A stretch of DNA of 64,000 nt from Nocardia sp. BMG111209. GTDB taxonomy: Bacteria > Actinomycetota > Actinomycetes > Mycobacteriales > Mycobacteriaceae. Positions 56,164 to 64,000 of the stretch are shown in pieces. The DNA is taken from assembly GCF_000381925.1 (NCBI RefSeq), contig NZ_KB907308.1, positions 682,001 through 746,000 of the forward strand, given 5' to 3'. Each line of letters starts with the position of its first letter. Within the stretch, counting starts at the first letter, position 1. The notes below the pieces were generated by a model, which worked only from the letters and a program-made list of their open reading frames with translations, ran no database searches and had not been told where the DNA came from. A program made the position numbers and the translations under genes.

Positions 56164-58754
56164 TGCATATCCTCCGTCTGGTCGTAACCCAGTCGTACGT
56201 TGTGGTCGATTTCGCCCGACGCCAGCGTCACCCGCGTGGTCACGGGCGGATAGCCCCGCGCGACCACGCGATAACTGCCCTCGGACAGGTCGGGTACCAG
56301 GTAGCGGCCGTCCGCGTCGGTGCGGGCGCTGCCCACCGTCGCACCCGACTCGTCGAGCACGCTCACCCGGGCGTCCGGTACCGGCCGCCCGTCGGCCGAG
56401 ACCTCGCCGGTGAGCACGGCCAGCGAGGCCAGCTCGATGTCGTACTGCAGTACCCCGGTATCGGGCACGGTCAGGGTGGCCGCGGCGGGCCGCAGCCGCC
56501 GGGCGACCGCGACCAGGGTGTAGACCCCGGTCACCATGCCCTGATAGGAGTATCCGCCGTCCGGCCCGCTGAGCGTCGCCCCGATCACCTCACCGCGCAT
56601 ATCGGTCAGGGTCACGGTGGCGCCGGACACCGGCTCGCCGTCCCCGGCGCGGCGCACCACCCCGGACAGCTCGCCCGCGCCGTGCAGGGTGACCTCCACC
56701 TGCAACCGGCCGTCGTCGACGGTCAGATTCAGCGCGGTCGGCTGATACCCGTTGGCCGAGACGATCAGCACATAGTTACCCGGTGCGGGCCGCTGGAGGC
56801 CGAAGACGCCGCCGCGATCGCCGCGGGCCCGCGAAACCTGATGTCCGCGTTGATCTATCAGCGTGAGCACCGCGCCCGCGATCGGGGCGCCGTCGGCGCG
56901 CTGCACCCGGCCGCCGAGATCGCCGCCGGTCCCGGTGGGCGGCGCGGCCGGCAGCATCGCCACCGCCGCCGCCGGATCGGCGACCGGCCGGTGCGCGGCG
57001 CCGGCGAATCCGTTGCCGCCGGCCAGCGCCGCCTTCAGGCCGCTGCTCAGCGCGGCGTACCGCTCCTGTTCCGACGCGGCCGCGGCATCGGCGGCGAGGA
57101 TCGGCTCGGGTTCGGAGATCGCCTGCGCGGCACCGAGATAGACCTGGTCCTCGGCCCACTCGGGGTCGTCGGCCGGGGTCGGCTCGACCGGCTTCGCCAC
57201 GGGGTCCAGCAACGGGATCTCCTTCATGAACAGCAGCACCACGCACGCCAGCAGTGCCACGCCCGCCGTCGAGTACAGCACGACGTGCAGCGAATCGGTG
57301 AAACCGACCAGGATGGGATCGCGCACCGCGGCCGGCAGCGCCGCGATCACCGACGTATTCGCCTGTATGTCACCGAGTTTCGCGGTGTCGAAACCGTCCG
57401 GCAGCATCCCGCCGAAGGCCGCGAGGATCCGGTGCGGCAACTGGTTGAACAGGATGGTCAGGAATACCGCGACACCCAGCGTGCCGCCCACCTGCCGGAA
57501 GAACGTGGAGGAGGCGGTCGAGACGCCCATGTCCGACCGGGGTCCGGCGTTCTGCGCGGCGATGGTGAGCGTCTGCATACAGCCACCCAGCCCGATACCC
57601 AGCAGCACGGCGATCAGCAGCGGCTCCCACAGCGGACTGTCGTAGGCCACCTGCGCGTACAGCACCGCCCCGGCCGAGATGGCGGCCGTCCCGACGATCG
57701 GCAGGATCTTGTACCGGCCGGTCCGGCGCACCACCTGGCCGCTGGTCAGCGAGCCCACCACGATGCCCGCCACCATCGGCAGCATCAGCAGGCCCGCCTT
57801 GGTCGGCGAGAAACCGCGCACCACTTGCAGATACAGCGGCACCATACTGAGCGAGCCGAACATCGCGACGCCGACGATGAAGCCGCCCACGATGGTCAGG
57901 GTGAAGGTGCCGTTGCGGAACAGCCGCAACGGGATCAGCGCCGCGTCCCGCATCAGCGCCTCGGCGATCAGGAACAGCACCAGCCCGGCCGCGCCGATCC
58001 CGAAGCACAGCAACGCCTTCGGCGAGGCCCAGCCCCAGGCGCGGCCCTGTTCGGCCACGATCAGCAGCGGCACCACGCAGATCGTCAGCGCCACCGCGCC
58101 GTACCAGTCCACCCGGATCGCCCGGCGCTGATGCGTGAGGTTCAGCACCCGGGCGACCACGATCAGGGCCAGGATGCCGACCGGGACGTTGACCAGGAAC
58201 ACCCAGCGCCAGCCGTCGATCCCCCAGAGCTGGTCGTAGCCGGAGAACAACCCGCCCAGCACCGGCCCCAGCACCGTCGAACCGCCGAAGACCATCATGA
58301 AATAGCCCTGGTACCGGGCTCGTTCCCGGGCGGGCACGATATCGCCGATGATGGTGAGCACCAACGACATCAGGCCGCCGGCGCCGAGTCCCTGGAAGGC
58401 CCGGTACCCGGCCAGCTCGTACATCGAGCCGGCGAAGGTACAGGCCGCCGAACCGGCCACGAAGATCGTGATCGCCGCGAGGAACAACGGCTTGCGCCCG
58501 TAGATGTCGGCGAGTTTGCCGTACAGCGGGGTGCTGATCGTCGAGGTGATCAGATAGGCGGTGGTGGCCCAGGCCTGCTGGTCGAAACCGTGCAGGCTGT
58601 TCGCGATTCGCACGATCGCGACGCTGACGATGTTCTGATCCAGTGCGGCGAGGAACATGCCCAGCAGCAGCCCGGAGAGAATGGTCAGGATCTGGCGATG
58701 CGACAACGCCGGGGGCGCGCTCGCCGCCGAGGTGTCGATACTCGATGTCGTCAT
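56160..58754 (-). CDS. DHA2-type MFS exporter fused to three beta-sandwich repeats
   Basis: 864 residues. The first 520 or so form a 14-segment drug:proton antiporter of the EmrB/QacA class, with motif A YGKLADIYGRKPLFL and motif C-like GGSTVLGPVLGGLFSG. A linker of about 110 residues rich in Ala/Glu/Pro follows, then three carboxypeptidase-regulatory-like repeats of about 75-80 residues (starting near 632, 709 and 787), each with a pattern like GAxVTLxDxxGxxxGxxxxxxDGxYxxxxxxxGxYxLVAxxxGY. Normal family members end near 500-550 residues. The ATG at 58754 precedes the first conserved region. Substrate unknown. Confidence 0.87.
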   Translation of the reverse strand: MTTSSIDTSAASAPPALSHRQILTILSGLLLGMFLAALDQNIVSVAIVRIANSLHGFDQQAWATTAYLITSTISTPLYGKLADIYGRKPLFLAAITIFVAGSAACTFAGSMYELAGYRAFQGLGAGGLMSLVLTIIGDIVPARERARYQGYFMMVFGGSTVLGPVLGGLFSGYDQLWGIDGWRWVFLVNVPVGILALIVVARVLNLTHQRRAIRVDWYGAVALTICVVPLLIVAEQGRAWGWASPKALLCFGIGAAGLVLFLIAEALMRDAALIPLRLFRNGTFTLTIVGGFIVGVAMFGSLSMVPLYLQVVRGFSPTKAGLLMLPMVAGIVVGSLTSGQVVRRTGRYKILPIVGTAAISAGAVLYAQVAYDSPLWEPLLIAVLLGIGLGGCMQTLTIAAQNAGPRSDMGVSTASSTFFRQVGGTLGVAVFLTILFNQLPHRILAAFGGMLPDGFDTAKLGDIQANTSVIAALPAAVRDPILVGFTDSLHVVLYSTAGVALLACVVLLFMKEIPLLDPVAKPVEPTPADDPEWAEDQVYLGAAQAISEPEPILAADAAAASEQERYAALSSGLKAALAGGNGFAGAAHRPVADPAAAVAMLPAAPPTGTGGDLGGRVQRADGAPIAGAVLTLIDQRGHQVSRARGDRGGVFGLQRPAPGNYVLIVSANGYQPTALNLTVDDGRLQVEVTLHGAGELSGVVRRAGDGEPVSGATVTLTDMRGEVIGATLSGPDGGYSYQGMVTGVYTLVAVARRLRPAAATLTVPDTGVLQYDIELASLAVLTGEVSADGRPVPDARVSVLDESGATVGSARTDADGRYLVPDLSEGSYRVVARGYPPVTTRVTLASGEIDHNVRLGYDQTEDMQ

Positions 58755-58875
58755 GAAAGTTGATGCCCTGTTCGGTACGGCTGCGCCGTGGTCGTCTCCA
58801 CGCTGCTGATCAAACGGCCGAGCGGATCGGCCCGGCATGGCGGCATCCCGAGGGCGGGTCGTTCCGTCGACTATT

Positions 58876-58898
58876 TACTTAGCTTCTACAAGTACTTG
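58876..58898. promoter_or_regulatory. Operator-like palindromes upstream of the MFS gene
   Basis: TACTT-N9-AAGTA (58876-58894) overlaps a perfect 10-bp palindrome CAAGTACTTG (58889-58898), within an AT-rich island about 120-145 bp before the MFS start. It is typical in size for MarR or TetR operators, but no such regulator gene lies nearby. Confidence 0.5.
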
Positions 58899-58950
58899 AT
58901 TGCGGAAACTATACATACCCGGGACAAGTGTCCAGCAACCGCGGGGAATA

Positions 58951-60213
58951 CTACAGCGGATTGCTCGGATCCCGTTCGGGGAGCGGACGTTCAGCAATGG
59001 GAGGTCGGGCCAGCGGATTGCGGACCCGCCGTTTCGCGGACTCGTACACCTGCACGGTCTCGGTGGCGACCACATCCCAGGAGAAATCCGCGGTGAGGCG
59101 GGCACGGGCGGCGCGGGCCCGGTCCTGGGTGGCCGCCGGATCGTCGAGTACCGCGCATACCGCGTCGACCAGGCCGTTCACGTCGGCGGGTGCGAACGAG
59201 GCGCCGGTGACGCCGTCCACGACCAGTTCGCCGAGGCCGCCGGCGGTCGAGGTCACCAGCGGGGTGCCGGCGGCGGCCGCCTCCAGGGCGACGATCCCGA
59301 ACGGCTCGTACCGGCTCGGCAGCACGATCGCGTCGGCGCCGTGCAGCCAGCCCAGCAGTTCCTCGTGATCCAGCCGGCCGACGAAATTCACCGCGCGGGC
59401 CACCCGGTGCACCCTGGCGCGCTCCTGCAACCAGTCGAATTGCGTTCCGACACCGGCGATCGTGAGCGTGGCGCCCGGATGCGCGCGGCGGATGCGGGGC
59501 AGCGCGGCGATCGCGTCCTGGATGCCCTTCTCGTACTCGAGCCGGCCGACGTACAACAGCCGCGGCGGCCCGCCGCGCGGGGCCCGCGCGCGAAAGGTCC
59601 ACGCCCCCACGTCGATTCCGTTCCGGATCACCGAAACCCGGGCCAGCCCGGGGCCGTACAGCCGCTCGACCTCGTCCTGCATCGAGGCCGAGCAGGCGAT
59701 GAGCGCGTCGGAATCGCGGGCCAGCCACCACTCCACGGAGTGCACCTGGCGGTTCACCCGGCCGGACACCCAGCCGCTGTGCCGGCCCGCCTCGGTGGCG
59801 TGGATCGTGGAAACCAGTGGTACGTCGTAATATTCGGCCAGCGTGATGGCCGAATGGGCGACCAGCCAGTCGTGCGCGTGCACCACCTCGGGGGTCCAGC
59901 CGTCGGCGATGCCGGGCTTGCTCAGCGCGATCCCGGCACGCACCATCGCGTGCCCCATGGCCAGCGTCCACGCCAGCATGTCCTCGCCGAAGTCGAAACA
60001 GGGCGGATCCTCGGCGACGGCGACCACCAGCACGCCGTCCTCGATGAACGAACGGGTCGGATGGGTCGAGGCGTCGGTACCCATCGGGCGGCGCGCCAGC
60101 ACCACCACCTCGTGCCCCGCGGCCGCCAGTTCCGTCGCGAGATGATGCACATGCCGGCCCAGCCCGCCGACCACGACGGGCGGGTACTCCCACGACACCA
60201 TCAGAATTCTCAT
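58951..60213 (-). CDS. GT4 alpha-glucosyltransferase (Rv3032-like)
   Basis: A 420-residue GT-B glycosyltransferase beginning MRILMVSWEYPPVVVGGLGRHVHHLATELAAAGHEV, with the donor-binding region LLYVGRLEYEKGIQDAI and the E-x7-E motif in PSRYEPFGIVALEAAAAGTPLVTS. It closely matches my recollection of M. tuberculosis Rv3032, which builds the alpha-1,4-glucan chain of methylglucose lipopolysaccharide and contributes to glycogen or capsular glucan. The ATG at 60213 overlaps the GH57 stop (ATGA). The operon order methyltransferase, GH57, GT4 is that of Rv3030-Rv3031-Rv3032. Confidence 0.88.
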   Translation of the reverse strand: MRILMVSWEYPPVVVGGLGRHVHHLATELAAAGHEVVVLARRPMGTDASTHPTRSFIEDGVLVVAVAEDPPCFDFGEDMLAWTLAMGHAMVRAGIALSKPGIADGWTPEVVHAHDWLVAHSAITLAEYYDVPLVSTIHATEAGRHSGWVSGRVNRQVHSVEWWLARDSDALIACSASMQDEVERLYGPGLARVSVIRNGIDVGAWTFRARAPRGGPPRLLYVGRLEYEKGIQDAIAALPRIRRAHPGATLTIAGVGTQFDWLQERARVHRVARAVNFVGRLDHEELLGWLHGADAIVLPSRYEPFGIVALEAAAAGTPLVTSTAGGLGELVVDGVTGASFAPADVNGLVDAVCAVLDDPAATQDRARAARARLTADFSWDVVATETVQVYESAKRRVRNPLARPPIAERPLPERDPSNPL

Positions 60214-61853
60214 GCTGGTCCCTCCGCCCGGTCCGGGCCGATCGACTCCGCCCGGTCCGGGTACACCGGCACAGTCCGGGCCGGGTGCACCGGCGCCGTG
60301 CCTACGGAAGCTACCGTCTCGCGGGCCGACACGCGAAGTGGATCCGCGCCGAGCCGGCGCGCGTCCAGCGCCGGGAACACCCCGTCGGCGATCGCCCACC
60401 CGTCGGCCAGTTCCCGGGCCCGCCCGGTGTGCCCGGCGGCGAGCGCGCCGGCCAGCTCGCGGACCGCGTGCGCGTGCTGATGGGCCCGGTCACGGGCATA
60501 ACCGGCGGCGGAGTCCTTGCTGACCATGAAGGCCCAGTCGCTGGACACGGTCAGGATCGCCTCGCGCAGCAGCTGATCGGCCACCCGGTCGCGCAGACCG
60601 GCCCGGCCGGATTCGGCGGCGGTCTTGTCGAGGGTGTCGAGGGCCAGCCGGACCACCTCGGCGTTGAGCTCCACCAGATCCCGCACCTGGTCACCGGCCC
60701 ACACCCGCCAGTCCTTACCGGATCCCCAGGACGAGTCGGCCAGCGGAATCGGCTGTCCCACATAGCCGTCCGCACGCGCGTCGGCGAGGGTGCCGACGGT
60801 GACCCCGGCTTCCGGCAGCGCCCGCAGCACCTGTTCGAGCCATTGCGGGCCCTCGTGCCACCAGTGCCCGAACAGTTCGGTGTCGAAGGCGGCCACCACG
60901 AGCGCGGGCCGGCCCAGCCGTTCGGACTCGTCCCGCAGCCGACGGCACACCGTCTCGACGAAATCGGCGACATCGCGGCGCACCGCGCCGGCGGCGAGTT
61001 CCGGGTCGTAGGGCGCCTTGTCCGGACCCGCGACGTGCTTGCCGGTGACCCGGGCCGGTTTCAGGCCGGTGACGTGGTCGTAGTGATGAAAATCACGGTA
61101 GGCGCCGTGGCCCGGATAGCCCGATCGCGGCGACCACACCCGGTAACTGACCTGGAGATCGCGCCCGAACGCCACCACGTCGGAATCCCACACCGGACGG
61201 CCCAGCGCGGTGTCGCCGCGCAGCGCGGGGCCGTCCACCATGAAATGGGTCACACCGGCCGCGGCGTACCCGGATTCCATCCCGGGGGTGAATCCGCATT
61301 CCGGAGCCCAGATCCCGGTGGGAGTGTGGCCCCAGCGGTAGCCGGCGTCGGCCAGGCCCTCGGTGAGTTCGAAGGCGCGCAGGCGCGGATCCAGCAGCGG
61401 CTGGAAGGGATGGGCCAGCGGACCACCCAGCAGTTCGATCGTCCCGGCCTCGATCAGCGTCCGCCACACCGGCGAACCGCCGTGCCGCCAATCCCTTTCG
61501 AAATCCGCCAGCGCCGCGGCGGCCTGCCGGTGCTCGTACCGGCCGAGCGCGGGATCGCCCGCGGCGGCGGCCTCGTCGGCGCGCAACTGCCAGTTGCCGA
61601 GCCAGTGGTGCATCCCCGCGAGGCTGTGCGGATCGTCGAGCTGGGCGGCCAGCACCGGCGTGACGCCGAGGCTCAGCAACCGCGTCCGCCCTTCCGCCGC
61701 AAGCCTGCCCAGCACCCGGGCCAGCGGAATATAGGTGGCCGCCCAGGACTGGTACAGCCACTCCTCGCCGACCGGCCACCGGCCGTGGTGGGCCAGCCAG
61801 GGCAGATGGGAATGCAATACCAGCGCGAACCGGCCCGGCACGGCTGCGGTCAC
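60210..61853 (-). CDS. GH57 alpha-glucan branching enzyme-like protein (Rv3031-like)
   Basis: A 547-residue family 57 glycoside hydrolase: LVLHSHLPWLAHHGRWPVGEEWLYQSWAATYIPL at the start, the candidate nucleophile Glu in IWAPECGF and the candidate acid/base Asp in AAFDTELFGHWWHEG. The family includes 1,4-alpha-glucan branching enzymes. In mycobacteria the equivalent gene is linked to methylglucose lipopolysaccharide synthesis. The GTG at 61853 overlaps the methyltransferase stop (GTGA). The last 35 residues are a Pro/Asp-rich tail encoded by short imperfect repeats. Confidence 0.86.
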   Translation of the reverse strand: MTAAVPGRFALVLHSHLPWLAHHGRWPVGEEWLYQSWAATYIPLARVLGRLAAEGRTRLLSLGVTPVLAAQLDDPHSLAGMHHWLGNWQLRADEAAAAGDPALGRYEHRQAAAALADFERDWRHGGSPVWRTLIEAGTIELLGGPLAHPFQPLLDPRLRAFELTEGLADAGYRWGHTPTGIWAPECGFTPGMESGYAAAGVTHFMVDGPALRGDTALGRPVWDSDVVAFGRDLQVSYRVWSPRSGYPGHGAYRDFHHYDHVTGLKPARVTGKHVAGPDKAPYDPELAAGAVRRDVADFVETVCRRLRDESERLGRPALVVAAFDTELFGHWWHEGPQWLEQVLRALPEAGVTVGTLADARADGYVGQPIPLADSSWGSGKDWRVWAGDQVRDLVELNAEVVRLALDTLDKTAAESGRAGLRDRVADQLLREAILTVSSDWAFMVSKDSAAGYARDRAHQHAHAVRELAGALAAGHTGRARELADGWAIADGVFPALDARRLGADPLRVSARETVASVGTAPVHPARTVPVYPDRAESIGPDRAEGPA

Positions 61854-62671
61854 GGCTTCACCGCGCAGGCCACCAGATCCAGGCTCGCGTCGACCTCGGC
61901 GTCGTGCAGCTCGAAATCGCCGGTCCGCACGGCCGCCACGTCGGCAGTCAGCTCCGCGGGCCAGGGCACGCCGGCCAGGGCGCGCTCGATCTGCGCGTCG
62001 ATCAGCGAGCCGCCCCACTTCGCGTCCAGCGCGGCCAGCCGCGGCCCGTGGTGCACACCCTCCATCGATTCGATCCGGAAACCGGCCTCCCGCAACAGTT
62101 CCGAGAGTTCGGCGGCGTTCAGCTCCCGGGTGTGGAACGGGTTGAGCGGGGTGTCGCGGCCCGGCGAGAAGGTGATCCGGTTCGGGGTGCTGATCAGCAG
62201 CCGGCCGCCCGGCCGCAGCACCCGCAGGCATTCCCGCAGGAAGGCCGGCTGATCCCAGAGATGTTCGATCACTTGGAAATTCACCACCACGTCCACCCCG
62301 GCGCCGGCCAGCGGCAGATCGGCGAGGTTGCCCCGTACCATCGCCACCCGCGGGTACGCCGCGCGGACGTGCGCGGCCGCGCTCACGTCGTAGTCGAGCC
62401 CCAGCACGGTGGTGGCGACCCCGGCGATCATGTCGGCCCCGTAACCCTCACCCGCACCCGCCTCCAGCACGGTCCGTCCGGCGCAGCGATCGAGCAGGCG
62501 CGCGTAGACGATCTCGTGGCGGCGGAACCAGTAGTTCTCCGCCGGAATACCCGGTACGGTCCGCTCGCCGGTCAGCGGCAGCGGTTCGATCGGCATACCC
62601 GGCACCGGCGCCGGTGGGGAATAAGAGAGAGCCTCGCTCATCCTCCCGACGTTAGCGGTTGCGCTTACCAT
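61850..62671 (-). CDS. SAM-dependent methyltransferase (Rv3030-like)
   Basis: A 273-residue class I methyltransferase with motif I VLEAGAGEGYGADMIAG and VDVVVNFQVIEHLWDQ, LRPGGRLLISTPNRITFSPGRDTPLNPFHTRELNAAELSELL. It closely matches Rv3030, proposed to methylate glucose units of methylglucose lipopolysaccharide. The ATG at 62671 follows GGGGGG; the internal ATG at 62641 abuts its Shine-Dalgarno-like GGGAGG with no spacing and is less likely. It begins the three-gene operon and is divergent from etfB. Confidence 0.86.
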   Translation of the reverse strand: MVSATANVGRMSEALSYSPPAPVPGMPIEPLPLTGERTVPGIPAENYWFRRHEIVYARLLDRCAGRTVLEAGAGEGYGADMIAGVATTVLGLDYDVSAAAHVRAAYPRVAMVRGNLADLPLAGAGVDVVVNFQVIEHLWDQPAFLRECLRVLRPGGRLLISTPNRITFSPGRDTPLNPFHTRELNAAELSELLREAGFRIESMEGVHHGPRLAALDAKWGGSLIDAQIERALAGVPWPAELTADVAAVRTGDFELHDAEVDASLDLVACAVKP

Positions 62672-62706
62672 ATCTGCCCCCCGACCCGGTCATGCCGAAC
62701 ATCACG

Positions 62707-62734
62707 CGCTAAGTTACCCATGAGTAACTTAGCG
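62707..62734. promoter_or_regulatory. Perfect 11-6-11 palindrome between the methyltransferase and etfB
   Basis: CGCTAAGTTAC and GTAACTTAGCG flank CCATGA; the core TTACCCATGAGTAA is itself nearly symmetric. It lies 36 bp from the methyltransferase start and 109 bp from etfB, next to a possible -10 (TAATGT, 62740-62745). The size and symmetry suit a TetR-family operator, as expected for lipid-linked genes in mycolic actinomycetes. The regulator is not in the window. Confidence 0.7.
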
Positions 62735-62842
62735 TGGGGTAATGTCCGCAGAGAGCTGAATCAGCCACACCGTGGACGTACGGCGACACCGATCGTGCGA
62801 CCCCATCCACGTGCACACCGAACAGGAGGTCGACGCAGACCA

Positions 62843-63628
62843 ATGCCGAACATCGTCGTACTGATCAAGCAAGTGCCCGATACCTGGTCCGAGCGCAAGC
62901 TCACCGATGGTGACTACACCCTCGATCGCGAGGCCGCCGACGCCATTCTCGACGAGATCAACGAGCGGTCCGTCGAATCCGCGCTGCAGATCAAGGAAGC
63001 GCAGGGCGGCGAGGTCACGGTCCTCGCCCTGGGTCCGGAGCGGGCCGCCGAGGCCATCCGCAAGGCGCTGTCGATGGGCGCCGACAAGGCGATCCACATC
63101 AAGGACGACGCCATCCACGGTTCCGACGTGGTGCAGACCGCGTGGGTGCTGGCCGGCGCGCTGGGCCAGGTCGAGGGCGTCGAACTGGTCATCGCCGGTA
63201 ACGAGGCCACCGACGGCCGCGGCGGCGCGGTGCCCGCCATCATCGCGGAGTACCTGGGCATTCCGCAGCTGACCCACCTGCGCAAGCTGACCGTCGACGG
63301 CGACAAGGTCACCGGCGAGCGCGAGACCGACGAGGGCGTGTTCAGCCTCGAGGCCACGCTGCCCGCGATCGTGTCGGTCAACGAGAAGATCAACGAGCCG
63401 CGGTTCCCGTCCTTCAAGGGCATCATGGCCGCGAAGAAGAAGGAAGTTCAGGTGTTCACCCTGGCCGATCTGGGCATCGACCCGTCGACCGTGGGTGTGG
63501 CCAACGCGGGCAGCGCGGTCACCGGCGTGACCCCGAAACCGCCGCGCACCGCCGGCCAGAAGACCGCGGACGAGGGTGAGGGCGGCAGTCAGATCGCTCA
63601 GTACCTGGTGTCCCAGAAGATCATCTGA
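62843..63628 (+). CDS. etfB: Electron transfer flavoprotein beta subunit
   Basis: A 261-residue ETF beta (FixA) with MPNIVVLIKQVPDTWSERKL, the AMP-binding region GNEATDGRGGAVPAIIAEYLGIPQLTHL and the acyl-CoA-dehydrogenase contact loop LPAIVSVNEKINEPRFPSFKGIMAAKKK. It accepts electrons from acyl-CoA dehydrogenases and passes them through the alpha-subunit FAD to ETF-quinone oxidoreductase. AGGAGG precedes the ATG with a long 13-base spacing. Confidence 0.93.
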   Translation: MPNIVVLIKQVPDTWSERKLTDGDYTLDREAADAILDEINERSVESALQIKEAQGGEVTVLALGPERAAEAIRKALSMGADKAIHIKDDAIHGSDVVQTAWVLAGALGQVEGVELVIAGNEATDGRGGAVPAIIAEYLGIPQLTHLRKLTVDGDKVTGERETDEGVFSLEATLPAIVSVNEKINEPRFPSFKGIMAAKKKEVQVFTLADLGIDPSTVGVANAGSAVTGVTPKPPRTAGQKTADEGEGGSQIAQYLVSQKII

Positions 63629-63669
63629 CACCGGCTCACCGACTTCGACGAACTTCCAGGAGAACAGAA

Positions 63670-64000
63670 ATGGCTGAAGTACTCGTGCTCGTCGAGCACG
63701 CCGACGGCGCCCTCAAGAAGATCACCAACCAGCTGCTCACCGCCGCCCGCACCCTCGGCTCCGCCGCCGCGGTCGTGACCGGCGCGGCCGGCACCGGCGA
63801 CAAGCTGGCCGACGCGCTGGCCGCCGCGGGCGCCGAGAAGATCTACATCGCCGAATCCGACGATGTCGAGGGCTTCCTCGTCACCCCGAAGGTCGACGTG
63901 CTGGCCGGCCTGGTGGAGTCCGCCTCCCCCGCCGCCGTGCTGGTCGCCGCCACCGCCGAGGGCAAGGAGGTGTCCGGTCGCCTGGCCGCGCGCATCGGCT
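63670..64000 (+). CDS. etfA: Electron transfer flavoprotein alpha subunit, partial
   Basis: The first 110 residues are present (MAEVLVLVEHADGALKKITNQLLTAARTLGSAAAVV), matching the N-terminal domain of ETF alpha (FixB). The FAD-binding C-terminal half lies beyond the window. AGGAG sits seven bases before the ATG, and it follows etfB by 41 bp in the same operon. Confidence 0.93.
   Translation, partial: MAEVLVLVEHADGALKKITNQLLTAARTLGSAAAVVTGAAGTGDKLADALAAAGAEKIYIAESDDVEGFLVTPKVDVLAGLVESASPAAVLVAATAEGKEVSGRLAARIG

Noticed and set aside
56202..58763. Open reading frame of about 850 codons on the plus strand opposite the MFS gene
   Set aside because: Its His/Arg/Gln-rich product shows no fold or membrane pattern, while the minus-strand product is a clear 14-segment transporter.

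Overview
The window is GC-rich, densely coding DNA from a mycolic-acid-type actinomycete, most likely Nocardia or a close relative. I infer this from the codon use, the many ATGA/GTGA gene overlaps, a SigF/UsfX-type stress system, and a right-hand block (58.9-64 kb) with the gene order of Mycobacterium tuberculosis Rv3032-Rv3031-Rv3030 next to the fixA/fixB (etfBA) pair. I saw no tRNA, rRNA, insertion sequence, phage gene or CRISPR array.

Layout. 0-7.8 kb: an IclR regulator and a co-directional operon for a branched-chain-amino-acid-type (HAAT) ABC importer, a two-lobed alpha/beta-hydrolase-like protein without a serine nucleophile, and a cyclase-family enzyme cut by the window edge. A perfect 30-bp palindrome lies before the operon. 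8-16.4 kb: signalling genes: a MEDS-sensor ATPase, an ANTAR/GAF/PAS/SpoIIE phosphatase, a soluble poly-HAMP hybrid histidine kinase of about 1513 residues, and a YjbQ protein. 16.4-27.1 kb: mixed metabolic genes (zinc alcohol dehydrogenase, ROK regulator, flavin monooxygenase, SDR, iron-permease-like protein, arylsulfotransferase, a second IclR regulator, flavin disulfide oxidoreductase, VOC protein, FAD monooxygenase).

27.2-41.5 kb is the most interesting part. Two divergent, almost fully overlapping operons start at about 37.1 kb. The leftward one has nine genes: substrate-binding lipoprotein, LivHMGF-type transporter, MmgE/PrpD protein, Asp/Glu/hydantoin-racemase-like enzyme, FAD oxidoreductase and dihydropyrimidinase-like amidohydrolase. 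The rightward one has four: CaiB/BaiF CoA-transferase, HpcH/CitE-type lyase, cyclase-family hydrolase and a second MmgE/PrpD. Both promoters carry the same 19-bp box, CGTTYC-N7-GAAACG, and a third copy sits at the promoter of the second iclR gene 14 kb away. This looks like one IclR-controlled pathway for uptake, ring opening, isomerisation, CoA activation and C-C cleavage of an unidentified compound, probably a cyclic amide or dicarboxylate precursor.

41.6-50.7 kb: a Kup potassium transporter, then a SigF-type sigma factor and partner-switching/two-component genes (receiver-phosphatase, CHASE3 kinase, single-domain receiver, STAS protein, RsbW-type ATPase, UsfX-type anti-sigma factor). 50.8-58.8 kb: an ornithine-lipid pair (olsB, olsA), a PadR-controlled DrrAB-type exporter with a probable leaderless transcript, and an MFS exporter fused to three beta-sandwich repeats and co-transcribed with a YceI protein carrying the same kind of repeat. 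58.9-64 kb: a methylglucose-lipopolysaccharide-type cluster (GT4 glucosyltransferase, GH57 branching enzyme, methyltransferase), then etfB and the start of etfA, with a strong palindrome in the divergent promoter.
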